From Pseudomonadota bacterium (GTDB lineage Bacteria; Pseudomonadota; Gammaproteobacteria; Halothiobacillales; Halothiobacillaceae): DNA of 13,591 nt. Both the position numbers and the translations under genes were made by a program. The stretch is from assembly GCA_021795795.1 (NCBI GenBank), contig JAJYPA010000189.1, positions 1 through 13,591 on the forward strand, in the 5' to 3' direction. Below the pieces are notes generated by a model. That model had not been told where the DNA came from. It saw only the letters and a list, made by a program, of their open reading frames with translations, and did not search any database. Shown piece after piece: positions 6,020 to 13,063 of this stretch; position 1 is the first letter of the stretch, and every line of letters starts with the position of its first letter.

Positions 6020-6094
6020 GGGAGATCCACCGCCCATATGGGAGGATGAATCTCCCATATGGGAACTACATGAACGACGGTAGCTAGCCGTCGT
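6020..6094. promoter_or_regulatory. Cluster of palindromes between divergent genes, operator candidate
   Basis: Two perfect palindromes CCCATATGGG lie at 6033-6042 and 6054-6063, 21 bp apart centre to centre, i.e. two helical turns on the same DNA face. GGGAGAT (6020-6026) and ATCTCCC (6050-6056) add a longer inverted repeat. ACGACGG (6074-6080) and CCGTCGT (6088-6094) form another with a 7-bp spacer. All lie 29-103 bp upstream of the 159-aa gene and 158-232 bp upstream of the HEPN-AAA+ gene. A dimeric repressor or activator acting on one or both genes is plausible, but no regulator gene is seen nearby. The remaining part of this intergenic region (6095-6236) shows only an AT-rich CATAATAAT near 6212. 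Confidence 0.5.
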
Positions 6095-6251
6095 AATATT
6101 CTGGCCGTAATGCCGCCAGTAGTCATCACCGAAGAAAGTCGATGCGCTTTGAGATTTGATCATGACACAGGTCGTACCACTGAAAAGTGCCAAGAACACA
6201 AATTTTCATGGCATAATAATTGTGTAGAACAACCTCGTGTGGAGTGATGTG

Positions 6252-8915
6252 GTGGACCAAGATCTCAAACAATTAACGGAAGGCAAGTCGGATGGCGAGT
6301 GCGCGATCATCTGCGCATCATGCCTGGAAAAGACTTTGGAAAGTGTCTACGGCGCAAGCGGACCTGGGTTGGGGCAAAAGGCTTCCGCCGTGGCAAAGCG
6401 ATTGCCGGCCGGGATGGACGATAAGCTCCGGCGTATAGCTGGTATACGGAACAGTGCCGCGCACGACCCGCTGGCGTTTTCGTTGCGGAACCGCCCCGCA
6501 TTTGTGGCCGAGTGCTCCAGGCTTCTCGACGTGCTGGGCGGGGAGGGGATCAAACGGCAGTCGCAGCAGCCGACGTCAGGACCAACGGTAGCATTCGCTT
6601 GGGAAGGTTTGGCGGTCAAGGCGATCATCGCCGTAGCGCTGGCAGGTAATGGGATGCTGTGGTTACACTTATTCGCCGACGAGAAAACGGCGCTGATCAA
6701 ACCATCCCTGCATGTGCTCGGGTTGTCGTTATTATTGACCGTCATTGGTATCTTTTTTGCCATGGTGGCTACGGCAGCCATGCGTTTTCTGGGGGCCAGT
6801 GATCACTCCGTCATGTGGCATGCCTTTCACCGAGGCGGACGGCTGCATATTTTCGTTGGCTTGTTCTTGGCCTATTTTGTGCTTGTGTGGTACGGATATG
6901 CGCCGGTGACAATGGGGCTATTTGCGGCACTCTCCATTCACAGTGTGTATGTGGCAACGCCGCTTTCGGTGTTCGCCATTACCTTGTTGCTGCTCATGCG
7001 TGGGCGGTGGACCCAGACGGCGACATCCTGGCGTGCGGTGTTGACCCTGGTTCCACTGATGACCTTGTTGGCTTACGCAATTCAGATGTATTTGAAGGGG
7101 GGTATGGTTGGTGCGGCCATACCATTAATTGGTCTTGCTATGGCCTTCTCTCCCCTGGCCTATGTCACCATCAGCGAACGCTGGAAAAGCATAGGAGATA
7201 TCATTTATGCCCTGTTTTTTGGCGTGATAGGTGCCAGCGGCATCGCGCTTATGCCACTCATGTTGTCAACTAAAGCGATGTCTGCCCACCCATTATTCGC
7301 TTTGGAACTCGTTGTCATGGTGTCACTGGTGTTTGCTGCCGCTGTGTTCATCATGTCATTTCTGTTCTCCTTGCCGTTCCGTCAGAAGTTTACAAAGGCT
7401 CAAATCGGCGCTCCTGGGAATGCGGTGACGGCCGACCCGGAATTTGTTGACCAGTTCGCTAGCCAAAAGAGCTTGGTGAACTTCTCTCGGATAGCTGGCA
7501 TGACCGCGATGAAGGAAAAATTGCTGGCTGCGGCGAAAGAAGCGAAAACGGGAGGTCGCAACGGGATATTGCTCTATGGGGAGCCCGGTAACGGCAAGAC
7601 CCTCTTCGCTGAGGCGTTGGCGGGGGAAATCGGGTTGCCGCTGGTCAAGGTGTCCGTCGCTCAGATCAAGAGTCGATGGGTTGGGGAAACTACCCAGAAG
7701 TTGATGGGCGCGTTCGCCTTCGCGAAACGAAAGCCGTGTGTATTATTTTTCGACGAGATCGAGGCGATCGTTCCGCCGCGGGACCGGATATCCGACCCAG
7801 GTTCGGAAGACGCGAAAATCACGGCCGCGTTCCTGACCGCATTGGACGATCTGCGGGCGACCACGAAAGTGGTGATCCTGGCGGCCACCAATTACTTGGA
7901 CAGAGTGGACCCCGCTGGCATTCGCGAGGGGCGTTTTGACTGGAAAATTGAGATTCCGGTGCCGGATCAGGAAGCGCGGCGACATATCCTGTCGAGCGGA
8001 CTGCGTAGCGAGACGATCGGGTTATCGGTCCTCGATGCCGCGGCAAAGCGGTTGCGCGGGTACAGTGCCGCCAAGGTTCGGGCAGTCAGCGAGGAGGTGG
8101 CCAGGAACACGGATGGCGGGCATGAACTCACGCTGGAAAGCTTTATTCGGGCACAGAAAGCGTTGGCCGGATCATCAGGCCACGGGGTCGGGGAGGACGC
8201 CCCTGGTTTGGACGATTTGGTGCTTCAGGAATCGGTTCGGGTGCATCTGCGTTCGCTCATGGGACGCATGCTGGACCCGGCCGGGGCGCAAGAGAAAGGG
8301 GCGACCGTGCCATCCGGGGTAATTTTCTACGGGGACCCGGGCAATGGTAAAACCATGGCGGCCCGTGCCTTGGCCAAAGAAAGCGGTTGGAGTTTTCTGA
8401 ACGTCACCGGTGCGGATGTCGCCAAAGAGGATGGCGTCAAGAACCTGTTGAAGCGCGCGAATGAGATCCGGCCATGCATCATATTCCTGGACGAGGCCGA
8501 TGGTGTGCTCGCCAACCGGGATTCCTGGCAGGCCAGGGCGGACACCATCAACGGTCTGCTCACGGCCATGGATGGCTCCGGCGGCCGGATGAGCGATATT
8601 CTCTGGGTTGCCGCGACGAACCGCATCGAGGCGATAGATCCCGCCATGTTGAGGGGCGGACGATTCAGTGAGAAGATTCGCTTTCCAAACCCGGATAATG
8701 ACATGATGAGGTCCGCCGTCAAGGTTTGGTTGGATGCGCTAAAACTACCGATAGCCTGCACGGTGCAGGAGGTGGCTGACACATTGAGCGGTTTGTCTTT
8801 CGCCTCTGCGCGTGAGGTTATACAGGGTGCAGTGAATCATGTGGTGGGTACCGATGGCGAATCGCTGGCGATTGCGGACATTGCCCTGGCCAAAGAGTTG
8901 ATCGAAATCGAGTAA
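6252..8915 (+). CDS. Membrane protein with HEPN-like domain and tandem AAA+ ATPase modules
   Basis: This protein has about 887 residues. The start GTG at 6252 has GGAG 7 nt upstream. GTG at 6237 is an alternative without a ribosome binding site. Residues 1-100 are helical, resemble HEPN/DUF4145 domains, and contain R66-N-S-A-A-H71, the Rx4H signature of HEPN ribonucleases. Residues 115-380 hold about eight hydrophobic segments. AAA+ module 1 has Walker A GEPGNGKT (443-450), Walker B FFDEIEA (D501, E502), sensor-1 AATN and the REGRFD finger region. AAA+ module 2 has GDPGNGKT (694-701), FLDEAD (D747, E748), VAATN and LRGGRF. Both look catalytically intact, with a Cdc48/FtsH-like type. No protease domain follows, so it is probably a membrane-bound remodelling ATPase coupled to an RNA-cutting or sensing domain. 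The substrate is unknown. Confidence 0.85.
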   Translation: MDQDLKQLTEGKSDGECAIICASCLEKTLESVYGASGPGLGQKASAVAKRLPAGMDDKLRRIAGIRNSAAHDPLAFSLRNRPAFVAECSRLLDVLGGEGIKRQSQQPTSGPTVAFAWEGLAVKAIIAVALAGNGMLWLHLFADEKTALIKPSLHVLGLSLLLTVIGIFFAMVATAAMRFLGASDHSVMWHAFHRGGRLHIFVGLFLAYFVLVWYGYAPVTMGLFAALSIHSVYVATPLSVFAITLLLLMRGRWTQTATSWRAVLTLVPLMTLLAYAIQMYLKGGMVGAAIPLIGLAMAFSPLAYVTISERWKSIGDIIYALFFGVIGASGIALMPLMLSTKAMSAHPLFALELVVMVSLVFAAAVFIMSFLFSLPFRQKFTKAQIGAPGNAVTADPEFVDQFASQKSLVNFSRIAGMTAMKEKLLAAAKEAKTGGRNGILLYGEPGNGKTLFAEALAGEIGLPLVKVSVAQIKSRWVGETTQKLMGAFAFAKRKPCVLFFDEIEAIVPPRDRISDPGSEDAKITAAFLTALDDLRATTKVVILAATNYLDRVDPAGIREGRFDWKIEIPVPDQEARRHILSSGLRSETIGLSVLDAAAKRLRGYSAAKVRAVSEEVARNTDGGHELTLESFIRAQKALAGSSGHGVGEDAPGLDDLVLQESVRVHLRSLMGRMLDPAGAQEKGATVPSGVIFYGDPGNGKTMAARALAKESGWSFLNVTGADVAKEDGVKNLLKRANEIRPCIIFLDEADGVLANRDSWQARADTINGLLTAMDGSGGRMSDILWVAATNRIEAIDPAMLRGGRFSEKIRFPNPDNDMMRSAVKVWLDALKLPIACTVQEVADTLSGLSFASAREVIQGAVNHVVGTDGESLAIADIALAKELIEIE

Positions 8916-8961
8916 CGGAAATGGTTGTGCGCTTCAGTTATTTACGGCTGTAGTGGCTCAT

Positions 8962-8990
8962 TTGCCTCTTGGCGGCGCTTGTATCATATT
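8962..8990 (+). promoter_or_regulatory. Candidate promoter of the abiE operon
   Basis: TTGCCT (8962-8967) and CATATT (8985-8990) are 17 bp apart, 34 bp before the AbiEi start codon. No terminator is evident between the AAA+ gene stop (8915) and here, so read-through from the upstream gene cannot be excluded. Confidence 0.35.
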
Positions 8991-9023
8991 AACTGTGCAA
9001 TACGTTTCCTATAGGGGCACGAT

Positions 9024-9860
9024 TTGAGCGTAAAATATCACTCGCAGACAAAAACGCTGGGTCCAAGGGCGGCGCAACTCTTCACGGAGTTGAATGAGCA
9101 GCGCCGAACTACATTCACCTTGACGGATGTGGGCTTGATCACCGGTCTGTCAGCGGCATCAACTCGCAATCTGGTATACAAGGCACAGCAGCGAGGTTTA
9201 GTGACGCGACTAAAGCCCGGCCTGTACAACATCGTTCCCTTCGAACTCGGCCGAGCCACTGAGCACATTGACAGCCCGTATCTGATCGCACGCGAACTCG
9301 CGGGTGCAGCGTCCTACTTCCTGTCGCACGGCACAGCGCTTGAGTTGCATCGCATGGTAACGCAGCCGACCTTCACTGTTTATGTATCAAGCACGCGGCG
9401 TGTCCGCCCACAGACGGTGGGTGGCTATGATTTTCGGTTTATTCACATCACTACGGAACAGGAATTCGGAGTGATGAAACACTGGGTCGACAAGGAGCGA
9501 TTCATAATGATCAGCGACATGGAACGCACGATCATTGATGGTCTTCGGCACCCGGCATATGCCGGTGGCATCACTGAAGTAGCCAAAGGTTTGTGGATGA
9601 AGCGTTCGGAGATGAAAGTCGAACGACTGGTGGACTACGCGCAACGCCTTGGCGTCGGCGCCGTCGCTCGTCGCCTTGGATACCTGCTGGAACACTATGG
9701 CTTGGCCGATGCTTCGCTGTTGGAGACGTTGAGCAATATGCTGACGGCCACTTACCAGCGCCTTGATCCACTGCACCCCGCCGATGGGCCTTACGTCTCG
9801 CGTTGGCGGCTCCAGCTCAATGTGGTCCCCGAAGAACTGGATGCCGTGAGGCTTGGCTGA
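9024..9860 (+). CDS. abiEi: AbiEi-type antitoxin / transcriptional regulator (type IV TA)
   Basis: This 278-residue protein starts with TTG at 9024, preceded by AGGGG. The N-terminal winged-helix region (about 8-75) reads TTFTLTDVGLITGLSAAS followed by LVTRLKPGLYNIVP, as in AbiEi/DUF4095-like antitoxins. The larger C-terminal domain includes FLSHGTALELH and DMERTIIDGLRHPAYAGGI, typical of the AbiEi neutralising domain. In the known systems AbiEi represses its own operon and counteracts the AbiEii nucleotidyltransferase toxin without forming a stable complex; some are phage abortive-infection systems. Its TGA overlaps the toxin's ATG by one base (TGATG), so the pair is translationally coupled. 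The gene is intact although its toxin partner is split by an IS. Confidence 0.85.
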   Translation: MSVKYHSQTKTLGPRAAQLFTELNEQRRTTFTLTDVGLITGLSAASTRNLVYKAQQRGLVTRLKPGLYNIVPFELGRATEHIDSPYLIARELAGAASYFLSHGTALELHRMVTQPTFTVYVSSTRRVRPQTVGGYDFRFIHITTEQEFGVMKHWVDKERFIMISDMERTIIDGLRHPAYAGGITEVAKGLWMKRSEMKVERLVDYAQRLGVGAVARRLGYLLEHYGLADASLLETLSNMLTATYQRLDPLHPADGPYVSRWRLQLNVVPEELDAVRLG

Positions 9861-10236
9861 TGATCCCTCAACGCAATATTTCCCTGATCTCGAACAGGTT
9901 GGTGACCGCTGGCGGGCGGCGTATCCCCGAAGCCGTCATCGAACGTGATTATGTACTGGCTTGGTTCCTCACCGGTTTAGCCAGCCATCCATTGCGTGAC
10001 GTGCTTGCCTTCAAAGGTGGTACGGCCCTGCGACGCTGCTGGTTCGAGGATTATCGGTTTTCGGAGGACTTAGACTTCACGCTGACCCATCCGATCAGCC
10101 TCGAAGAGATACTGGCGGGCTTGAACGAGATATTCGCGACTGTCGAAACCGCCTGCGGCTTACGGCTCGCTTTCGACCGCGAAGACCGCCACGGCCACCA
10201 AAACTGCTACACGTTTTATCAGGACTGCGCGGAAAA

Positions 10237-10256
10237 CCTCGCCCTTCAGGGCGGGG
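10237..10256 (+). other. Left-end hairpin of the second TnpB element
   Basis: CCTCGCCC (10237-10244) and GGGCGGGG (10249-10256) pair over 8 bp with one T-G wobble around a TTCA loop, 17 bp inside the left end. This is the expected subterminal secondary structure recognised by IS200/IS605 TnpA. Confidence 0.7.
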
Positions 10257-10306
10257 ATGCAGAGCGCACGCCGGGGCCTGCACACTTTCGGTTATGGTGC
10301 AAAAAC

Positions 10307-10335
10307 ATGATGTGCGTTTATGAGCATGGTACAAT
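10307..10335 (+). promoter_or_regulatory. Extended -10 promoter of the second tnpB
   Basis: TGGTACAAT (10327-10335) is an extended -10 element. A weak ATGATG (10307-10312) stands 17 bp upstream. Initiation is expected near 10342, the A of the tnpB start codon, so this message too would be leaderless. Confidence 0.5.
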
Positions 10336-10341
10336 AGCGCC

Positions 10342-11990
10342 ATGAGAAAACCAAAGCCACCTGAATTCACAGCGGAAGACGCATTGCGCATTCCCGAGAC
10401 GGTGCATATGGTCACGGACCGTATTCGCACGGGGTGGTCCAATGTGGGCAAGAAAAAGACCATCGCCGGTCATTTCGAGCAGGTGCGCGTCATCAAGAAC
10501 CTCATGGCGAAATTCGCATTCGCGCATCTGCCGGATCTGGAAACCCCGACTTCAAAACACACGGATACCAGTATTTCGGCGAAACCTTGCCACCCCCTTT
10601 GCGCGATGTCATTACCGCATGGGAGACGCAGCAACTGTTCAACAAGGTCGCCCGTGAGCACACCATTCATCATGTGCAGCAGGTCATGACCAACCGGACC
10701 TTTCATCTTTCGCGAGGGAAACCGCAGGTAATAAAAGGATGTCTCCGCTGGAAAAGCCACAAGGTCTACGGAGACTTGGCGACACTGCTGAATGCCCTGC
10801 GTTTCCGCGACCCGCCAAGAAGCGACGCGGATATCCCAAGGAAATGGCGAAAGGCCTGGCTCGGTTTTTGCGGCAAGTTTGGCCGCGACCGGTTGATCCG
10901 GTTACTCGCGGATCATCGACTGAACGTGGAACGGCGGATACACCCTGTGGAATATACGACCGGCAGCTACATGAAAGCGGCACAGTTCAACAAGGCCAAA
11001 AAGAAACCGTCCTGGCACTCGTATTGGTTCCACGACGCTAAAAACGCCTTGTTTCAGGACTGGTACTGGTTCAAAACTCCACGATGGGAACTGCAGTTGC
11101 CGTTGGCGGTAAACTACCGGTTCCATAACAAGGACTATGACCGCACCAAAGAACACTGGGTCACACTCAATCGCCGTGGCGAGGTGGATATCAGTCTGGC
11201 CTATGACCGGACCGACGTGCTCATGGCGCCGAGGGCTGCGGCCGGCATCGATCTCAACGTAAAATCCAATCTGCTGGCGGCAAGCACCGGGCTGATGTTC
11301 CAACTGGAAGAGGACTGGCTGAAAAAGCACGAGACCGAACTGGCCAAGCTCGAAAAGAAGGGGTACCAGAACCTCGACGCCAACGATCATCTGCGGCTGA
11401 AACGCATGGTGAAACACCGGGAATCCACCTTGCGGGAGAAGATCCAGGAGTTGCTGCTGCAACTGCGCGCCCAGGGCGTGACCGACGTGATACTGGAAAG
11501 CCTCTCGATCACACTGGGTGGCGGGTTGTCGCGGCGCATGCACAAGTTATTGCGGTTGTTGCGCTTCGGGACGATAAGGACCTGGATGCGGGAGCAGGCG
11601 CACAAGCTTGGGATGCGGATACACGATCTGCCGCCCGCTTATTCCAGTCAGGCTTGTCGTTGCGGGCATGTGGATCCGGATAACCGGAAAGATCAGAAAT
11701 TCACCTGCGTGCGGTGTGGCGCCGCCGAACACGCGGACACCCATGCGGGGAACAGTTTGCTGTGGTTGTTTGAGCAAGTACGAGACGTTCTCGTATCTAA
11801 CGGGTTCCTGAGTGTGAACGCCTTTGGCGAGTATGTGGCCACTACAAAAGCCAGATTTCAATACAAAGCCATCAAGGCCTATTACGAAGGAAAACCGGGG
11901 GTATCCCATATTCAAGGTGGGCTACTCATGATGAACCAACTTCTGCCAGTGGACCGGGGCAATCCCTGTCCTTTAGGGCAGGGTACTTGA
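10342..11990 (+). pseudogene. tnpB: Large divergent tnpB, frameshifted near its 5' end
   Basis: Two frames join to one TnpB. The first part runs from ATG 10342 (MRKPKPPEFTAEDALRI) to LPDLETP at about 10547. The second begins DFKTHGYQYFGET in the -1 frame and runs to TGA 11988-11990. One extra base in the CCCC run (10544-10547) would merge them into about 549 residues, longer than the usual 400. RuvC residues are present: Asp in GIDLNVKSN (11250-11252), Glu in VILESLSIT (11496-11498) and Asp in EHADTHAG (11736-11738). The zinc ribbon reads CRCG...CVRCG, so the first pair is CxC, not CxxC. The stop codon lies within the IS right end, hence the guide-RNA scaffold must overlap coding sequence. 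Without correction the nuclease is broken. Confidence 0.8.
11964..11983 (+). ncRNA. Right-end hairpin / predicted 3' end of omegaRNA scaffold, second TnpB element
   Basis: CCCTGTCC (11964-11971) pairs with GGGCAGGG (11976-11983) around a TTTA loop, followed by TACTTGAA to the element end at 11991. It lies in the last codons of tnpB. By analogy with characterised TnpB systems the guide would start at 11992, in abiEii. The 5' extent of the RNA is unknown. Confidence 0.5.
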
Positions 11991-11991
11991 A

Positions 11992-12483
11992 CTGCGCTAT
12001 CAAGGACCTTTGCCTTCCGCGAATGACGTGAAGATGGATATCACTATCAACGAGGCTCTATGCTTCCCTCTGCAAGATCGCCCAATTAAACGCACCTACG
12101 ACGGTTTTGATGACTTACCTGAAGGGCCGACGGTGAAGGTCTACGCCATCAAGGAGATCGTGGTTGAAAAACTCTTAGCCTTGAGCGACCGCGCGCGTAA
12201 TGAGCCACGCGACTTGTATGACCTCTGGTATCTGTTCGACTCCACTGACTTGCGTATTGTGGAAATGCGCATCGAACTCGATATCAAGTTGGCATTGCGC
12301 CAGCGCACAGTTGCGGGCCTGGAACAAGCGATCACAGCCAAGGAAGATCGTCTGCGGCGCCTCTGGGCTGTTCGTCTCACACACCAGATGAGCCATCTTC
12401 CGCTGTTCGATGATGTCTTTCGGGAGGTGCTGCGTGCGGTTCGCGCCGCCCACTTGCCAAGCCAGGAGACTGATCAGAAATAA
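11992..12483 (+). pseudogene. abiEii: AbiEii-type toxin, 3' part
   Basis: Beginning LRYQGPLPSANDVKMDIT, this is the C-terminal 163 residues of the interrupted toxin. KEIVVEKLLALSDRARNEPRDLYDLWYLF (12145 onward) is the characteristic second-half motif of AbiEii/DUF1814 proteins. Joined to 9860-10219 it gives 283 residues, a normal length. No start codon with a ribosome binding site precedes it; TTG at 12010 is in frame but unsupported, so it is probably not translated alone. The reading frame after the IS shows no further damage, which argues for a recent insertion. Confidence 0.85.
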
Positions 12484-12529
12484 TGGTACTGCACCACAGC
12501 CTAAATCGACCACAAATTTTGGTGCATTT

Positions 12530-12750
12530 CTACGGCGCCACTGGCGGGCGATATGAACCCGCGCCAGCATCCAAACCGTTTCGCCGTCGATCTTTCCCGG
12601 CAGACCAAGATTGTGGTGATCTGTCAACCTGGCCGCAGCGTTGCTGAACAATTCGTCCATTCGGGCGGCCGCACGCGGGTTGCCAGCGGCAATGTAGTCC
12701 CACACATCAACACGGTCTTGCTGTGCTTCCTGCGTCCAAATAACCTTCAC
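12530..12750 (-). pseudogene. RelE/ParE-family toxin, degraded
   Basis: The frame starts with GTG at 12750, overlapping the antitoxin stop (GTGA). The N-terminal 55 residues are typical: KVIWTQEAQQDRVDVWDYIA, then ARMDELFSNAAARL. After LGLPGKI it jumps to DGETVWMLARVHIARQW. The usual central strand segment of about 18 residues (the part around RELIPHESYRLVYEI in relatives as I remember them) is missing, as an in-frame deletion. The usual end ARQWPP-stop is changed: TGGCGCCGTAG looks like TGGCCGCCGTAG minus one C. The open frame therefore runs on to 12175, antisense through abiEii, giving a 191-residue chimera. It is most likely an inactive toxin. Confidence 0.7.
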
Positions 12751-13025
12751 GTCTTGCTTGCCACATTGGCTCGCCGTGTGGCGAATTCGACTTCAATCTC
12801 ATCATTTGGCTGGCCAATGCCAGCATGCATCGATCTACGTCCAGATTCGATCTTGCGGTGCAGGAACTCGTTATAGTCTCTTGCTTCTCGTTGTCGCAGA
12901 ACAAAATCTCGCATTAACTCGCGTAGCACTTGGGACGCAGGTCGGTGGGTTGCGATGGCCTCGGCCATAAACTCTGCACGCAACTTTGGCTCCAGCTTCA
13001 TGGTGAAAACAGCTTCTTTTGACAT
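12747..13025 (-). CDS. Ribbon-helix-helix-type antitoxin of the RelE/ParE pair
   Basis: This 92-residue protein begins MSKEAVFTMKLEPKLRAEF and continues with ASQVLRELMRDFVLRQR, the strand-helix-helix pattern of DNA-binding RHH (ParD/RelB-like) antitoxins. Its acidic/basic C-terminal tail (DEIEVEFATRRANVA) is the toxin-binding part. GGAGG (13031-13035) precedes the ATG at the right distance. The stop overlaps the toxin GTG, so the pair forms an operon. The antitoxin looks intact while its toxin is damaged, the state expected when a TA module decays toxin-first. It could still act as a repressor or as an anti-addiction factor against a related toxin elsewhere. Confidence 0.82.
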   Translation of the reverse strand: MSKEAVFTMKLEPKLRAEFMAEAIATHRPASQVLRELMRDFVLRQREARDYNEFLHRKIESGRRSMHAGIGQPNDEIEVEFATRRANVASKT

Positions 13026-13040
13026 AGCGGCCTCCTAACT

Positions 13041-13063
13041 AGGTACAGACATAGTATATACCT
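13041..13063 (-). promoter_or_regulatory. Promoter/operator candidate of the RHH antitoxin operon
   Basis: AGGTA (13041-13045) and TACCT (13059-13063) form short inverted arms, and a second TACCT-like copy (TTACCTC) follows at 13069-13075. The minus strand between them is TATACTATG-like, a plausible -10. RHH antitoxins usually bind such repeats upstream of their own gene. The arms are short, so this is tentative. Confidence 0.3.

Larger units (their letters stand above)
9860..10345 (+). pseudogene. abiEii: AbiEii-type nucleotidyltransferase toxin, 5' part, interrupted at 10219
   Basis: Residues 1-120 (to 10219) are genuine AbiEii. FKGGTALRRC (G53, G54, T55) followed by RFSEDLDF (D70, D72) is the nucleotidyltransferase motif of this family, which in known members adds nucleotides to tRNA ends. 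After YTFY the frame runs into the left end of a TnpB element and adds about 41 foreign residues before the TGA at 10343-10345. That TGA overlaps the ATG of the inserted tnpB. The catalytic Asp pair is still encoded, but the C-terminal half lies beyond the IS (11992-12483). The truncated 161-residue product is probably inactive or unstable. Confidence 0.85.
10220..11991 (+). mobile_element. IS200/IS605-type element with tnpB only, inserted in abiEii
   Basis: The element follows target-like TTTTAT (10214-10219) and ends after the right-end hairpin with TACTTGAA. Deleting exactly 1772 bp joins TTT TAT to CTG CGC TAT CAA GGA CCT, restoring the AbiEii frame and reading YTFYLRYQGPLPS, which fits this toxin family. 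The first base of the element and of the right flank are both C, leaving a 1-nt ambiguity. The left end shares GCGCGGAAA and TTCAGGGCGGGGATG with the element at 4012. There is no Y1 transposase, so it is mobilised in trans. Its only gene, tnpB, fills nearly the whole element. Confidence 0.85.

Noticed and set aside
5569..6049. Plus-strand frames of 114 and 156 codons opposite the 159-aa gene
   Set aside because: The minus-strand gene has a good ribosome binding site, a clear membrane segment and a terminator; the plus frames have no start signals.
10530..10560. Programmed -1 ribosomal frameshift in the second tnpB
   Set aside because: The local sequence GAA ACC CCG lacks a proper slippery heptamer in the right phase, and no downstream stimulatory structure was evident; a simple indel is more economical.
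10902..11543. 213-codon minus-strand frame in the second tnpB
   Set aside because: It is antisense to the RuvC region, with no recognisable domain.
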